Assembly (NCBI GenBank): GCA_035500455.1
Contig: DATJXG010000096.1
Location: forward strand, 1-10,047
DNA: 10,047 nucleotides
Direction: 5' to 3'
Source of the DNA: DATJXG01 sp035500455
Lineage (GTDB): Bacteria > Acidobacteriota > Terriglobia > Terriglobales > Acidobacteriaceae
Shown here: positions 1-6,224 of the stretch, piece by piece
Position numbering within the stretch: position 1 is the stretch's first letter
How the letters are laid out: each line of letters opens with the position of its first letter
Notes under the pieces: model-generated
What the model saw: the letters and a program-made list of their open reading frames with translations, nothing else
What the model was told of the DNA's origin: nothing
Database searches by the model: none
Translations under genes and position numbers: made by a program

Positions 1-894
1 GGCGGTGAAGCATTCCGTGAGATAGTCCAGCAGCACGGTCACCCGCGCCGGGCGCAGAACACTGGGCGGGGTAACGAGATTGAGCGCGATGGGCGCGATC
101 TCCCAGCCGGGGAGCACTTCCTCAAGCCGCTTATCGGCCAACTCCCGCCAGACCATGAACTCAGGCTGGAGCGCCATGCCCTGCCCGGCGAGCAGGGCGG
201 GGCCAAGCGCATCGCCATTATTGACCTGAAGCCGGCCACGCATGGGCACGGCGTATTCTTCCCCGAGCGAATGCCTGAACCGCCAGACGCCAGGCGAGGT
301 GGTGTTGGTGTAGATCAGCCCTGTGTGATGGACGAGCTCGCTCGGGTGTTTCGGGCGGCCGCAACGGTCGAGATACGCCGGGGCAGCGACAAGCGGGCGG
401 CGCACAGCGCAGAGGCGGCGACCCCGGAGCGAGGAATCCGCCAGTGCGGCAATGCGCAGAGCGGCATCGAACCCTTCCGCCACGAGGTCCACCAGCTCGT
501 CACTCAGTTGCAGGTCGATATCAACGTCTGGATACCGGTCCAGGAATGCCGGCAGCACCGGGGCCAAATGCCGCATGCCGAAGGACATCGGCGCCGCGAG
601 GCGCACCAGGCCGCGCGGCGTAAGCGACTGCGCCGAGGCCTCGGTCTCCGCCGCCTCGCCCTCGGCCAGTATCCGGTTTGCGCGCTCCAGCGCCCCGCGC
701 CCCGTCTCGGTCAGCGAGAGACGGCGGGACGTGCGATGCAGCAGCACCGCGCCCAAACGCCGCTCCAGCCGGGTGATGGCCTTGGACACGGTGGGCTTGG
801 ACAGGCCCAGCTCCTCCGCCGCGCGGGCGAAGGAGCCCGTCTCGGCGACTTTGGCAAAGATGGCCCAGGCCTCGAAATCAGGCAGCCTCATCAT
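1..894 (-). CDS. LysR-family transcriptional regulator (3' end outside window)
   Basis: Reading the minus strand from 894 gives an uninterrupted frame of 298 codons running off the left edge. It starts MMRLPDFEAWAIFAKVAETG. Residues about 8-65 form the LysR winged helix-turn-helix, with the typical GSFARAAEELGLSKPTVSKAI stretch starting near residue 20, then RLERRLGAVLLHRTSRRLSL and TETG. The rest matches the LysR effector-binding domain (RGLVRLAAPMSFG, then PDVDIDLQLSDE, then EGFDAALRI). LysR proteins are usually about 295-310 residues, so only a few C-terminal residues should be missing. Two adjacent ATGs (894 and 891) are possible starts; the only upstream purine match is a weak GGA at 901-903. 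The gene diverges from the pirin gene with 111 bp between them, the classic layout for a LysR protein that controls its neighbour. That regulatory link is inference, and the inducer is unknown. Confidence 0.93.
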   Translation of the reverse strand, partial: MMRLPDFEAWAIFAKVAETGSFARAAEELGLSKPTVSKAITRLERRLGAVLLHRTSRRLSLTETGRGALERANRILAEGEAAETEASAQSLTPRGLVRLAAPMSFGMRHLAPVLPAFLDRYPDVDIDLQLSDELVDLVAEGFDAALRIAALADSSLRGRRLCAVRRPLVAAPAYLDRCGRPKHPSELVHHTGLIYTNTTSPGVWRFRHSLGEEYAVPMRGRLQVNNGDALGPALLAGQGMALQPEFMVWRELADKRLEEVLPGWEIAPIALNLVTPPSVLRPARVTVLLDYLTECFTA

Positions 895-905
895 GCAATT
901 TCCAG

Positions 906-917
906 AACCGATCCGTT
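906..917. promoter_or_regulatory. Imperfect palindrome in the lysR-pirin divergent promoter region
   Basis: AACCGATCCGTT reads the same on both strands at 10 of 12 positions and lies 12 bp upstream of the regulator start, between the divergent genes. LysR proteins commonly bind partly dyadic sites in such positions. The site is therefore a candidate operator, but a 12-bp imperfect palindrome is weak evidence and no clear -35/-10 pair was identified around it. Confidence 0.25.
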
Positions 918-970
918 TCCATCATTTCTGTTTTAAATCATCATCCGCGGCCCTATTTCAATCCCAGAGC

Positions 971-986
971 AAGGCCGCAGGGCCTT
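971..986 (+). other. Small 5'-UTR hairpin before the pirin ribosome-binding site
   Basis: AAGGCC and GGCCTT form a perfect 6-bp stem with a GCAG loop, ending 6 nt before the Shine-Dalgarno AAGGAGAG (993-1000). GGCCGC at 973-978 could instead pair with GCGGCC at 947-952, so two exclusive structures are possible. A function in translation control is speculative. Confidence 0.2.
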
Positions 987-1005
987 CCAGAAAAGGAGAG
1001 TTGAA

Positions 1006-1704
1006 ATGATCGAGCTGCGTCCATTCAAGAGCCTCGGCGGTGCCAACCATGGCTGGCTCGACGCCAAGCACCATTTTTCATTCGCTGAGTATCATGACCC
1101 CAACCGGATGGGGTGGGGGGCGCTGCGCGTCTGGAACGACGACACCATCGCCCCGGGCACGGGATTTCCCCCGCATCCGCACGCGGACATGGAAATCATC
1201 ACCTATATCCGCAAGGGCGCGGTCACGCACCGGGACCATCTGGGCAATCTCGGCCGTACCGAGGCCGGGGATGTCCAGGTGATGTCCGCCGGCACCGGGA
1301 TCACCCATAGCGAATACAACATGGAGAAGGAGGCGACACAGCTTTTCCAGATCTGGATCCACCCGAGCAGCCGCGGCCACGGGCCGAGCTGGGGCACCAA
1401 GCCCTTCCCCAAGGGCGAGCGCGCCGGCAAGTTTGTGGTGCTGGCCTCTGGCTTTGCCGAGGATACCGACGCCCTGACGATCCACAGCAATGCGCGCCTG
1501 CTCGGCGCCACACTGAAAGCCGGTGAAACCGCCGAATACGCGCTCGGCGCGGACCGGCTGGCGTATCTCGTGCCCGCCACGGGCAGCGTGGAAATCGACG
1601 GCGTGACCATCCATGCGCGCGACGGCGCCGCGATCAGTATGCTAGACAAGCTGCGTGTCACCGCCCTGGAGGATGCGGAGATCGTCCTCGCCGACGTGGC
1701 ATGA
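1006..1704 (+). CDS. Pirin family protein, YhhW type (quercetin 2,3-dioxygenase-like)
   Basis: A 232-residue cytoplasmic bicupin, nearly the same length as E. coli YhhW (231 residues, from memory). The N-terminal cupin holds the pirin signature: NHGWLDAKHHFSFAEY near residues 14-29, FPPHPHADMEIITY at 54-67, and MSAGTGITHSEYN at 93-105. The four expected metal ligands are all present: His57, His59, His101 and Glu103. Bacterial pirins of this type bind a divalent metal, and some oxidise quercetin in vitro; the physiological substrate is generally unclear. The start has a strong Shine-Dalgarno (AAGGAGAG, 993-1000) 5 nt upstream. It is the first gene of a probable pirin-wrbA-doxX group divergent from a LysR gene, a context that fits defence against quinones or electrophiles. 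Family assignment is secure; substrate is not. Confidence 0.95.
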   Translation: MIELRPFKSLGGANHGWLDAKHHFSFAEYHDPNRMGWGALRVWNDDTIAPGTGFPPHPHADMEIITYIRKGAVTHRDHLGNLGRTEAGDVQVMSAGTGITHSEYNMEKEATQLFQIWIHPSSRGHGPSWGTKPFPKGERAGKFVVLASGFAEDTDALTIHSNARLLGATLKAGETAEYALGADRLAYLVPATGSVEIDGVTIHARDGAAISMLDKLRVTALEDAEIVLADVA

Positions 1705-1758
1705 CCTGCCCAGCCTGAACGTAACCTTACCGTCTTACCAAGGCCAAAGGAGGCATTC

Positions 1759-2358
1759 ATGAGCAAAGTCCTGGTTCTATATTATTCGAGCTACGGTCAC
1801 ATCGAGCAGATGGCCGAAGCCGTGGCAGCGGGCGCCAGCGAGACCGGCGCCACCGTGACGCTGAAGCGCGTGCCGGAAACCGCCCCAGAGGCCGTGGCCA
1901 AGGCTGCGCATTTCAAGCTTGACCAGAAGGCGCCGATTGCCACGGTTGCCGAACTCGTTGATTACGACGCCATCATCATCGGCGCGCCAACGCGCTTCGG
2001 CCGCATGCCCTCGCAGATGGCGAGCTTCCTGGACCAGGCAGGCGGACTGTGGGTGCGCGGCTTGCTCATCGGCAAGGTCGGCTCCGCCTTCACCTCCACG
2101 GCCAGCCAGCATGGCGGCCAGGAAGTGACGCTGTTCTCCACCATCACCAACCTGCTGCATTTCGGCATGGTTATCGTCGGCCTGCCCTACAGCTTCCAGG
2201 GTCAGCTCAAACTCGATGAAGTCACCGGCTGCAGCCCCTATGGCGCCACCACCATCGCCGGTGGCGATGGCAGCCGCCAGCCGAGCGAAAACGAACTCGC
2301 CGGCGCCCGCTTCCAGGGCAAGCATGTGGCGGAAATCGCCAACAAGCTCTTCGGCTAA
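1759..2358 (+). CDS. wrbA: NAD(P)H:quinone oxidoreductase, WrbA type (flavodoxin-like)
   Basis: A 199-residue protein colinear with E. coli WrbA (198 residues). It is a soluble FMN enzyme that reduces quinones by two electrons, avoiding semiquinone and superoxide formation. Visible features are the flavodoxin start KVLVLYYSSYGHIEQMA with the FMN-phosphate loop at residues 10-15, the WrbA-specific APTRFGRMPSQM at 76-87, the STASQHGGQE loop at 113-122, and the C-terminal block YGATTIAGGDG followed by SRQPSENEL at 161-180. WrbA proteins form tetramers. The ATG is preceded by a strong AAAGGAGG at 1745-1752. It lies 54 nt after the pirin gene in the same direction with no terminator seen between them, consistent with co-transcription. 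Confidence 0.97.
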   Translation: MSKVLVLYYSSYGHIEQMAEAVAAGASETGATVTLKRVPETAPEAVAKAAHFKLDQKAPIATVAELVDYDAIIIGAPTRFGRMPSQMASFLDQAGGLWVRGLLIGKVGSAFTSTASQHGGQEVTLFSTITNLLHFGMVIVGLPYSFQGQLKLDEVTGCSPYGATTIAGGDGSRQPSENELAGARFQGKHVAEIANKLFG

Positions 2359-2370
2359 AACCTGAAAACC

Positions 2371-2394
2371 GGGAGGTGGAAAGCTCCATCTCCC
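2371..2394 (+). other. Intercistronic hairpin between wrbA and doxX
   Basis: GGGAGGTGGA pairs with TCCATCTCCC as a continuous 10-bp stem with one G-U pair and an AAGC loop, 12 nt after the wrbA stop. It is followed by C-rich rather than T-rich sequence, so a classic Rho-independent terminator is unlikely. It more probably stabilises the upstream message or modestly lowers doxX expression. Confidence 0.5.
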
Positions 2395-2433
2395 GCCCCC
2401 TCTCCCCACAATTCGCAAATCAAGGAGATCACC

Positions 2434-2859
2434 ATGTTCAAATATGGTGCGGAGAAGTTCGCTGATGAGTTGATCCTGGCTGCCCGCTTTCTGCTGGTGC
2501 TGCTGTTCCTGATCTTCGGCTGGCAAAAGATCACCAATTACGCCGGAACCGTTGCCTACATGGCGCAAACCGGCGCGCCCTCCCCCGGCATTTCCGCCGT
2601 CATCGCCATCATCATGGAACTTTTCGTCTCGGCAGCCATCGTGCTTGGTATTTTCACACGCCCGCTCGCACTCCTGCTTATCGCATACACCCTTGGCACG
2701 GCCGTCATCGGCCATCACTACTGGACCATGACCGGCATGGCCCAGTACGAGAACATGATCAATTTTTACAAGAACGTGAGCATCATGGGTGGGCTGCTGC
2801 TGCTCTACGTGACCGGCGCAGGGAAATATTCGATCGACCGCCTGCTACAGGCTTCATAA
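2434..2859 (+). CDS. DoxX family membrane protein
   Basis: A 141-residue polytopic inner-membrane protein with four predicted hydrophobic segments at about residues 12-30, 52-73, 77-94 and 114-128. DoxX-like motifs are visible: the first helix ends LLFLIFGWQKI, Glu62 lies within the second helix, HHYW follows the third (94-97), and NFYKNVSIMGGLLL opens the fourth. DoxX was named for a subunit of an archaeal thiosulfate:quinone oxidoreductase. Bacterial relatives are small redox-linked membrane proteins, some implicated in oxidative or thiol stress, but most have no defined reaction. Clustering with WrbA and pirin supports a quinone or redox role by inference. A good AAGGAG (2422-2427) precedes the ATG. 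Confidence 0.92.
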   Translation: MFKYGAEKFADELILAARFLLVLLFLIFGWQKITNYAGTVAYMAQTGAPSPGISAVIAIIMELFVSAAIVLGIFTRPLALLLIAYTLGTAVIGHHYWTMTGMAQYENMINFYKNVSIMGGLLLLYVTGAGKYSIDRLLQAS

Positions 2860-2863
2860 TTTT

Positions 2864-2896
2864 TTCATTGGCCCTGCTACTAGCAGGGCCAATGAA
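2864..2896. terminator. 15-bp hairpin terminator between convergent genes
   Basis: TTCATTGGCCCTGCT and AGCAGGGCCAATGAA pair perfectly over 15 bp around a 3-nt ACT loop. The structure starts 4 nt after the doxX stop and, on the other strand, 7 nt after the stop of the substrate-binding-protein gene. On the plus strand it is followed by TTGTGTTCT, a modest T-rich tail, so it should end the pirin-wrbA-doxX transcript. On the minus strand the tail is A-rich (AAAAAATTAT), so it is not canonical there, though it could still block read-through or protect the 3' end. Confidence 0.85.
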
Positions 2897-2903
2897 TTGT
2901 GTT

Positions 2904-4505
2904 CTACGGCGTCAGGCCCCAATAGAACTGAATCGGGGTGGTCAGGCCGGAGACATGCTTGTTGAACGCGATCGGCTCAAAGAACTGCCCGAGAATGCCA
3001 ACCGTCGCATCGTTCAGCACATCCTTCTGCACCTGCGCGGCTATGGCTTGCTGGTCCGTCAACATTGTCGCCTGCACGAAAGCCGCACGGTCAGCTTCGA
3101 GCTTCGGATCGCTCGGCCAGCCAATCCAGCCATTCTGCGAGTCACCGGAATAGGCAATCGCCTGCGGCGTGGCGATGTCATCTGCGATCCACCAGGTGTC
3201 GAACACGTTCCAACCATTTTCAGCGCCGCGGTTAATGCGGCGTTTCAGCATCTGGTCCCAGGTCATGTCCTCAACCTGGACGTTCATGCCGATATCCTTC
3301 AGCGTTTGCACCGTGACCTTGGTGAACGCGGCAAGCACCGGAATATCGACCGGGTCGAGCACAACGACCGGCGTTCCATCGTACCCGGCCTGCTTCAAAG
3401 CGTAACGTGCAGCTGCCGGGTTAGCGAGCTTCATGCTCCAGTTACCGGCATCAGTCGCGTATGGCGTGCCGCACGGAAAGATGGAGTAGCATGTGCGCCA
3501 CCAGCGCTGATCGCTACCGAATGCCGCCTGCATGTACGCGCTCTGGTCGATAGCCTCAAGCACTGCGATCCGCACATTCCTGTTGTTGAATGGTGGTATC
3601 AGCGAATTGAAGCGGATCATGCCCATTGCGCCGGGAGGAGATGTCGGCTCGACGATGATGCCCTTATTCGCTTCAAGCATCGGCAGTACGCTTATCGGTG
3701 GTGACTCGTAATACTGCACATCGCCATTGATCAGGGCTTTCGCCGCAGCCTCGGGACTAGGGTAGTAGACTAAATCAATCTCTTTCGCCTTGGCGATTTT
3801 CGCTCCCGCCGCGAGCGACGGCGCATCAGACCTCGGCTTGTAATACGGATTCTTAACGTAAACCGCTTTGGTACCGGGAACCCAATCCTTCATCACGAAC
3901 ATGTACGGACCAGAGCCCGTGGGGTCCGTGATCGGCGCGAACGGACTCGTGTCGGCGACGCGTTCCGGCATCATGAACGGCACGTTCGACGACAACTTCG
4001 CCAGCGATGCCAGCACCATGTCGTCCGGTGCCTTCAACTGCATTACGATTGTTTTGCTGTCGGTCGCAGTCAGGCTCGCAATATCCGCGAATAACAGCTG
4101 TCCCATGCCGTCACGCTTGCCCCAGCGTTCCAGCGAGGCGACGCAATCCTCGGCGGTGACATCCGTGCCATCGCTCCATTTCAATCCGCTGCGCAGCACA
4201 AAAGTCCAGGTCATCTGGTCTGGCGATACCGTCCAGCTATCAACCATTTGCGGCTTCGGCTGGAAATTTTTGTCCATCGCGAAGAGCGTGTCATACACTA
4301 GGTAACCATGCGTCCTGACGATGTATGCCGTCGTCGTGATCGGGTCGAGCGATTGCAGCCCCACGTGAACCGCGACGCTCAGCGTGGAGGGCGTGGACCC
4401 GGGATACGTGCTCGCCTGCGCTGCGGACGGCTCAATGCCGCCCAAAGCCAAAGGCGCAAGGATCGTTGCAGATAAAGCGAGCTTGCGGAAACGTCCTAAA
4501 GACAT
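2904..4505 (-). CDS. Periplasmic ABC-transporter substrate-binding protein, family 5 (Dpp/Opp-like), orphan
   Basis: A 533-residue secreted protein. Residues 1-31 are a Sec signal peptide: a basic start MSLGRFRKLA, a hydrophobic core, and an AQA cleavage site before Ser32. There is no lipobox cysteine. SBP_bac_5 landmarks are TLSVAVHVGLQSLDPITT near 41, YDTLFAMDKNFQPKP at 71, LRSGLKWSDGTDVTAEDC at 104-121, and TGSGPYMF at 196-203. A CysX5Cys pair (Cys339, Cys345) lies in a WWRTCYSIFPCGTP block and may form a disulfide. Family members deliver peptides, opines, nickel or other small ligands to an ABC importer. No permease or ATPase gene lies nearby, so the ligand cannot be inferred from context. 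The start is well supported by AAAGGGAGG 8 nt upstream on the minus strand. The upstream promoter appears FNR/FixK-dependent. Confidence 0.95.
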   Translation of the reverse strand: MSLGRFRKLALSATILAPLALGGIEPSAAQASTYPGSTPSTLSVAVHVGLQSLDPITTTAYIVRTHGYLVYDTLFAMDKNFQPKPQMVDSWTVSPDQMTWTFVLRSGLKWSDGTDVTAEDCVASLERWGKRDGMGQLLFADIASLTATDSKTIVMQLKAPDDMVLASLAKLSSNVPFMMPERVADTSPFAPITDPTGSGPYMFVMKDWVPGTKAVYVKNPYYKPRSDAPSLAAGAKIAKAKEIDLVYYPSPEAAAKALINGDVQYYESPPISVLPMLEANKGIIVEPTSPPGAMGMIRFNSLIPPFNNRNVRIAVLEAIDQSAYMQAAFGSDQRWWRTCYSIFPCGTPYATDAGNWSMKLANPAAARYALKQAGYDGTPVVVLDPVDIPVLAAFTKVTVQTLKDIGMNVQVEDMTWDQMLKRRINRGAENGWNVFDTWWIADDIATPQAIAYSGDSQNGWIGWPSDPKLEADRAAFVQATMLTDQQAIAAQVQKDVLNDATVGILGQFFEPIAFNKHVSGLTTPIQFYWGLTP

Positions 4506-4595
4506 AGCATAAGCCTCCCTTTCAGCTTACCAAGTCAACTACACCCGCACAGTGCACACGCCTTCGTAACCATGCGTAGCGTTCATCTTTGCTCC

Positions 4596-4601
4596 ACTAT
4601 A
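4596..4601 (-). promoter_or_regulatory. Candidate -10 element (TATAGT) for the substrate-binding-protein gene
   Basis: Read on the minus strand this is TATAGT, differing from TATAAT at one position. It predicts a transcription start near 4588-4589 and a leader of about 83 nt. No good -35 hexamer stands at the normal spacing. Instead an FNR/FixK-type box is centred about 41 bp upstream of the predicted start, the standard arrangement for an activator-dependent promoter. Confidence 0.5.
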
Positions 4602-4622
4602 TCGAAAAACTATCTTCGAGCC

Positions 4623-4636
4623 TTGACTGAAATCAA
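4623..4636. promoter_or_regulatory. FNR/FixK-type box
   Basis: TTGACTGAAATCAA fits the FNR/FixK pattern TTGAY-N4-RTCAA at every defined position. Its centre (4629/4630) lies about 41 bp upstream of the start predicted from the minus-strand TATAGT element, which is the class II activation distance. It therefore most likely serves the substrate-binding-protein gene, giving induction at low oxygen or by another Crp/FNR-family signal. For the plus-strand operon it would lie about 133 bp upstream of the predicted start, too far for ordinary activation. Binding itself is inferred. Confidence 0.55.
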
Positions 4637-4661
4637 GACTATCACGCCGATCGCAATTAAT

Positions 4662-4689
4662 TTACCAAGACTTTACAAGGCGTTACCAA
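4662..4689. repeat. Three phased TTAC(C)AA repeats, possible operator
   Basis: TTACCAA at 4662, TTACAA at 4673 and TTACCAA at 4683 recur every 10-11 bp, on one face of the helix. On the other strand the first two give GTAAA-N6-GTAAA, which resembles tandem sites of OmpR/CpxR-type response regulators. It lies between the divergent promoters. No regulator gene is nearby, so the assignment is speculative. Confidence 0.3.
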
Positions 4690-4709
4690 AAATGCCGCCA
4701 GAAAGCCTT

Positions 4710-4730
4710 GTACTGACGACGGTACTGACG
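4710..4730. repeat. Perfect 9-bp direct repeat upstream of the PqqD-operon promoter
   Basis: GTACTGACG occurs at 4710-4718 and 4722-4730, with a 12-bp period. The pair is centred about 43 bp before the start predicted from the TATATT element at 4751, overlapping the place where a -35 box would be. That is the position expected for an activator site. It could equally be a chance duplication. Confidence 0.35.
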
Positions 4731-4750
4731 TACATCAATGCACTGAGCCT

Positions 4751-4756
4751 TATATT
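4751..4756 (+). promoter_or_regulatory. Candidate -10 element (TATATT) for the PqqD-ATP-grasp operon
   Basis: TATATT has one mismatch to TATAAT and would start transcription near 4763, giving a leader of about 42 nt before the ATG at 4805. No convincing TTGACA hexamer is found 16-18 bp upstream. The direct repeat at 4710-4730 occupies that zone, suggesting activator dependence. Confidence 0.35.
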
Positions 4757-4804
4757 TCAAGACAATTAAAAATGACAATAACTTAACGTGCAGGACCAGC
4801 TTTG

Positions 4805-5149
4805 ATGGCCGACCGTCTCGCCTTGCAGGCCGCTCCGCCGGTTTCAACCGCCGACGAAAAAAGCACTTCCGTCGGGGGCGTTTCGACAGTCGCGGGGTTG
4901 CGTTTTTATGGTAACGAATTCGTATTCGATACCGTGTCCGGGATGTTCTTCCGGTTAAGCACGACGGCGAGCTTCATCCTGCGGTCACTTGTCGGCGGTG
5001 TCAGCCTCTCAGATCTTCCGGCGATCATGGAGCAGCAGTACGGCGTTGATCATGCAACTTCAACGCGGGACATCCAGCTATTTCTGAATGAGCTGGCCGC
5101 AATCGAACCCTTGGATCGGTTTGTACATGACAAAGCAAGTGCCTATTAA
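4805..5149 (+). CDS. PqqD-like protein (RiPP recognition element fold)
   Basis: A small cytoplasmic protein of 114 residues from the ATG at 4805. That start has AGGA (4792-4795) 9 nt upstream; an in-frame TTG at 4802 would add one residue and is less likely. Residues 1-28 look disordered. Residues about 31-101 resemble PqqD: a beta hairpin GLRFYGNEFVFDTVSGMFFRLS, then helices FILRSLVGG and LSDLPAIMEQQYGVD, then a third helix RDIQLFLNELAAI. In PqqD and related RiPP recognition elements this winged-helix fold binds a leader peptide and presents it to a modifying enzyme. Stand-alone copies also occur in other peptide or carbohydrate-kinase clusters, so a RiPP role is not proven. Its 3' end overlaps the ATP-grasp gene by 23 nt, pointing to joint function with that ligase. 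Sequence identity to true PqqD appears low; the call rests on fold pattern and context. Confidence 0.75.
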   Translation: MADRLALQAAPPVSTADEKSTSVGGVSTVAGLRFYGNEFVFDTVSGMFFRLSTTASFILRSLVGGVSLSDLPAIMEQQYGVDHATSTRDIQLFLNELAAIEPLDRFVHDKASAY

Positions 5150-6224
5150 TTCGAGATCAGTCGCGATTACCGGGCTGCACCGCGGCGACAACCCGCAACC
5201 CGGCGCCTCGGTCATCATGAGCCTGCGCCGCCGTTTTCCAGGCCTGCGAATCATCGGCCTCTCTTACGATCCAATGGAGAGTTCGATCTACTGCCGGGAC
5301 AACTGCCGTTTGGATGCCGTCTATCTACTCCCCTACCCGAGAACGGGCGCCAAGGCGCTGCTAGAGCGGCTGGATGCCATTCTTGAGAAAGAGAAGATAG
5401 AGTTCATCATCCCCAGCCTCGATTCCGAGATCATGAATTTCATCGAAGTGCAGGACGCGCTCTCTCGCCGGGGAATAAGAGTCATGCTGCCGGGCAAGGC
5501 CGCATTCCTGCGCCGCAGCAAAGAGAACCTTTCAATGCTGTGCCACCGGCTGGGTATCCCGACACCTGAAACCAGAGCTGCCAAAGATATAGGTGAATTG
5601 AAGAAATTTGCCGAGCAGATCGGTTATCCGGTTTACGTGAAGGGCAAATATTACGAGGCCTATCTGGTCAGCTCGGAGGCGGAGCTGTACTCCAGCTTCG
5701 AGGAACTTGCCGAAATGTGGGGGCTGCCAGTCCTGGTACAGGAGATGATCATCGGTGAGGAATACGATGTCGTCGGCCTGGGAGACGGCCATGGCGGCAC
5801 CATCGGCAGCTGTTCCATCAGGAAGATGCTGCGCACCTCGGCCGGAAAAGGTTTCGCCGGCGTTGTCGTCGCGGATCCGCGCATCGACAACCTCGCCCGG
5901 CGCTTTATCCGCGCCCTGCGTTGGACCGGCCCGTTCGAGCTGGAATTCATCAAGGCGCCAGGAAGACCGCATCTTTTGTTCGAGATGAACCCGCGCTTCC
6001 CCGCCTGGGTGGATTTTCCATCGCAACTCGGCTGCAACCTGCCGGCCCGCCTATTGGAGCGGCTGATGGGCACCGAAGAAACACCCCTGGCCCATTGCGA
6101 CGCGGGACGCATGTTCATCCGTCACTCGGTCGATGTGCTTGGAGATATCTCCGACCTTGCTGAACTGGCCAGCGCCGGGGAACGCATAGGCTCGCCTCTC
6201 CTTAACTTCTCTGGGAGGTCTTAA
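5127..6224 (+). CDS. ATP-grasp domain ligase
   Basis: A 365-residue cytoplasmic enzyme. The ATG at 5127 is preferred over one at 5088, which would overlap the PqqD-like gene by 62 nt; the Shine-Dalgarno is weak at either, suggesting translational coupling. Residues about 10-125 form a Rossmann-like pre-ATP-grasp domain of CarB/PylC type (SVAITGLHRGDN at 11, FIIPSLDSEIMNF at 93). ATP-grasp features follow: SKENL at 131, GYPVYVKGKY at 166 with Lys172 in the ATP-binding position, VQEMIIGEEYDVVG at 204, and the metal-binding FEMNPRFPAW at 285 (Glu286, Asn288, Arg290). Such enzymes activate a carboxylate as acyl phosphate and join it to an amine or thiol. The usual glycine-rich loop after the lysine is replaced by KYYEAY, setting this apart from CarB. 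Substrates are unknown; an amino acid joined to a peptide, carrier or second amino acid is likely. Its stop overlaps the next start (TAATG). Confidence 0.88.
   Translation: MTKQVPINSRSVAITGLHRGDNPQPGASVIMSLRRRFPGLRIIGLSYDPMESSIYCRDNCRLDAVYLLPYPRTGAKALLERLDAILEKEKIEFIIPSLDSEIMNFIEVQDALSRRGIRVMLPGKAAFLRRSKENLSMLCHRLGIPTPETRAAKDIGELKKFAEQIGYPVYVKGKYYEAYLVSSEAELYSSFEELAEMWGLPVLVQEMIIGEEYDVVGLGDGHGGTIGSCSIRKMLRTSAGKGFAGVVVADPRIDNLARRFIRALRWTGPFELEFIKAPGRPHLLFEMNPRFPAWVDFPSQLGCNLPARLLERLMGTEETPLAHCDAGRMFIRHSVDVLGDISDLAELASAGERIGSPLLNFSGRS

Noticed and set aside
271..1009. Long plus-strand frames opposite the LysR gene (221 and 185 codons)
   Set aside because: They are antisense shadows of a clear LysR coding sequence and translate to low-complexity Arg/Ala/Gln-rich protein without recognisable domains.
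1078..1766. Minus-strand frames of 178 and 187 codons opposite the pirin gene
   Set aside because: They are shadows of the pirin coding sequence with no family signature.
2371..2394. Rho-independent terminator between wrbA and doxX
   Set aside because: The stem is good, but a C-rich stretch follows instead of a T-run, so it is kept only as an intercistronic hairpin.
1777..2718. A 313-codon minus-strand frame across wrbA and doxX
   Set aside because: It is antisense to two secure genes, spans their intergenic gap, and has Gly/Ala/His-rich shadow composition.
2868..3704. A 278-codon plus-strand frame inside the substrate-binding-protein gene
   Set aside because: It is antisense to a well-supported gene and begins within the terminator hairpin.
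4572..4769. A 65-codon plus-strand frame upstream of the PqqD-like gene, considered as a RiPP precursor
   Set aside because: It has no Shine-Dalgarno, its third-position GC is near half whereas neighbours are clearly GC-rich there, and it spans the FNR-type box, the phased repeats, the direct repeat and the TATATT element. It reads as control DNA. Conservation in relatives would reopen the case.
5088..5126. Upstream ATG at 5088 as the start of the ATP-grasp gene
   Set aside because: It would lengthen the overlap with the PqqD-like gene to 62 nt and add 13 residues (MSWPQSNPWIGLY) that look like an out-of-frame reading of that gene; 5127 places the start just before the first strand of the domain.
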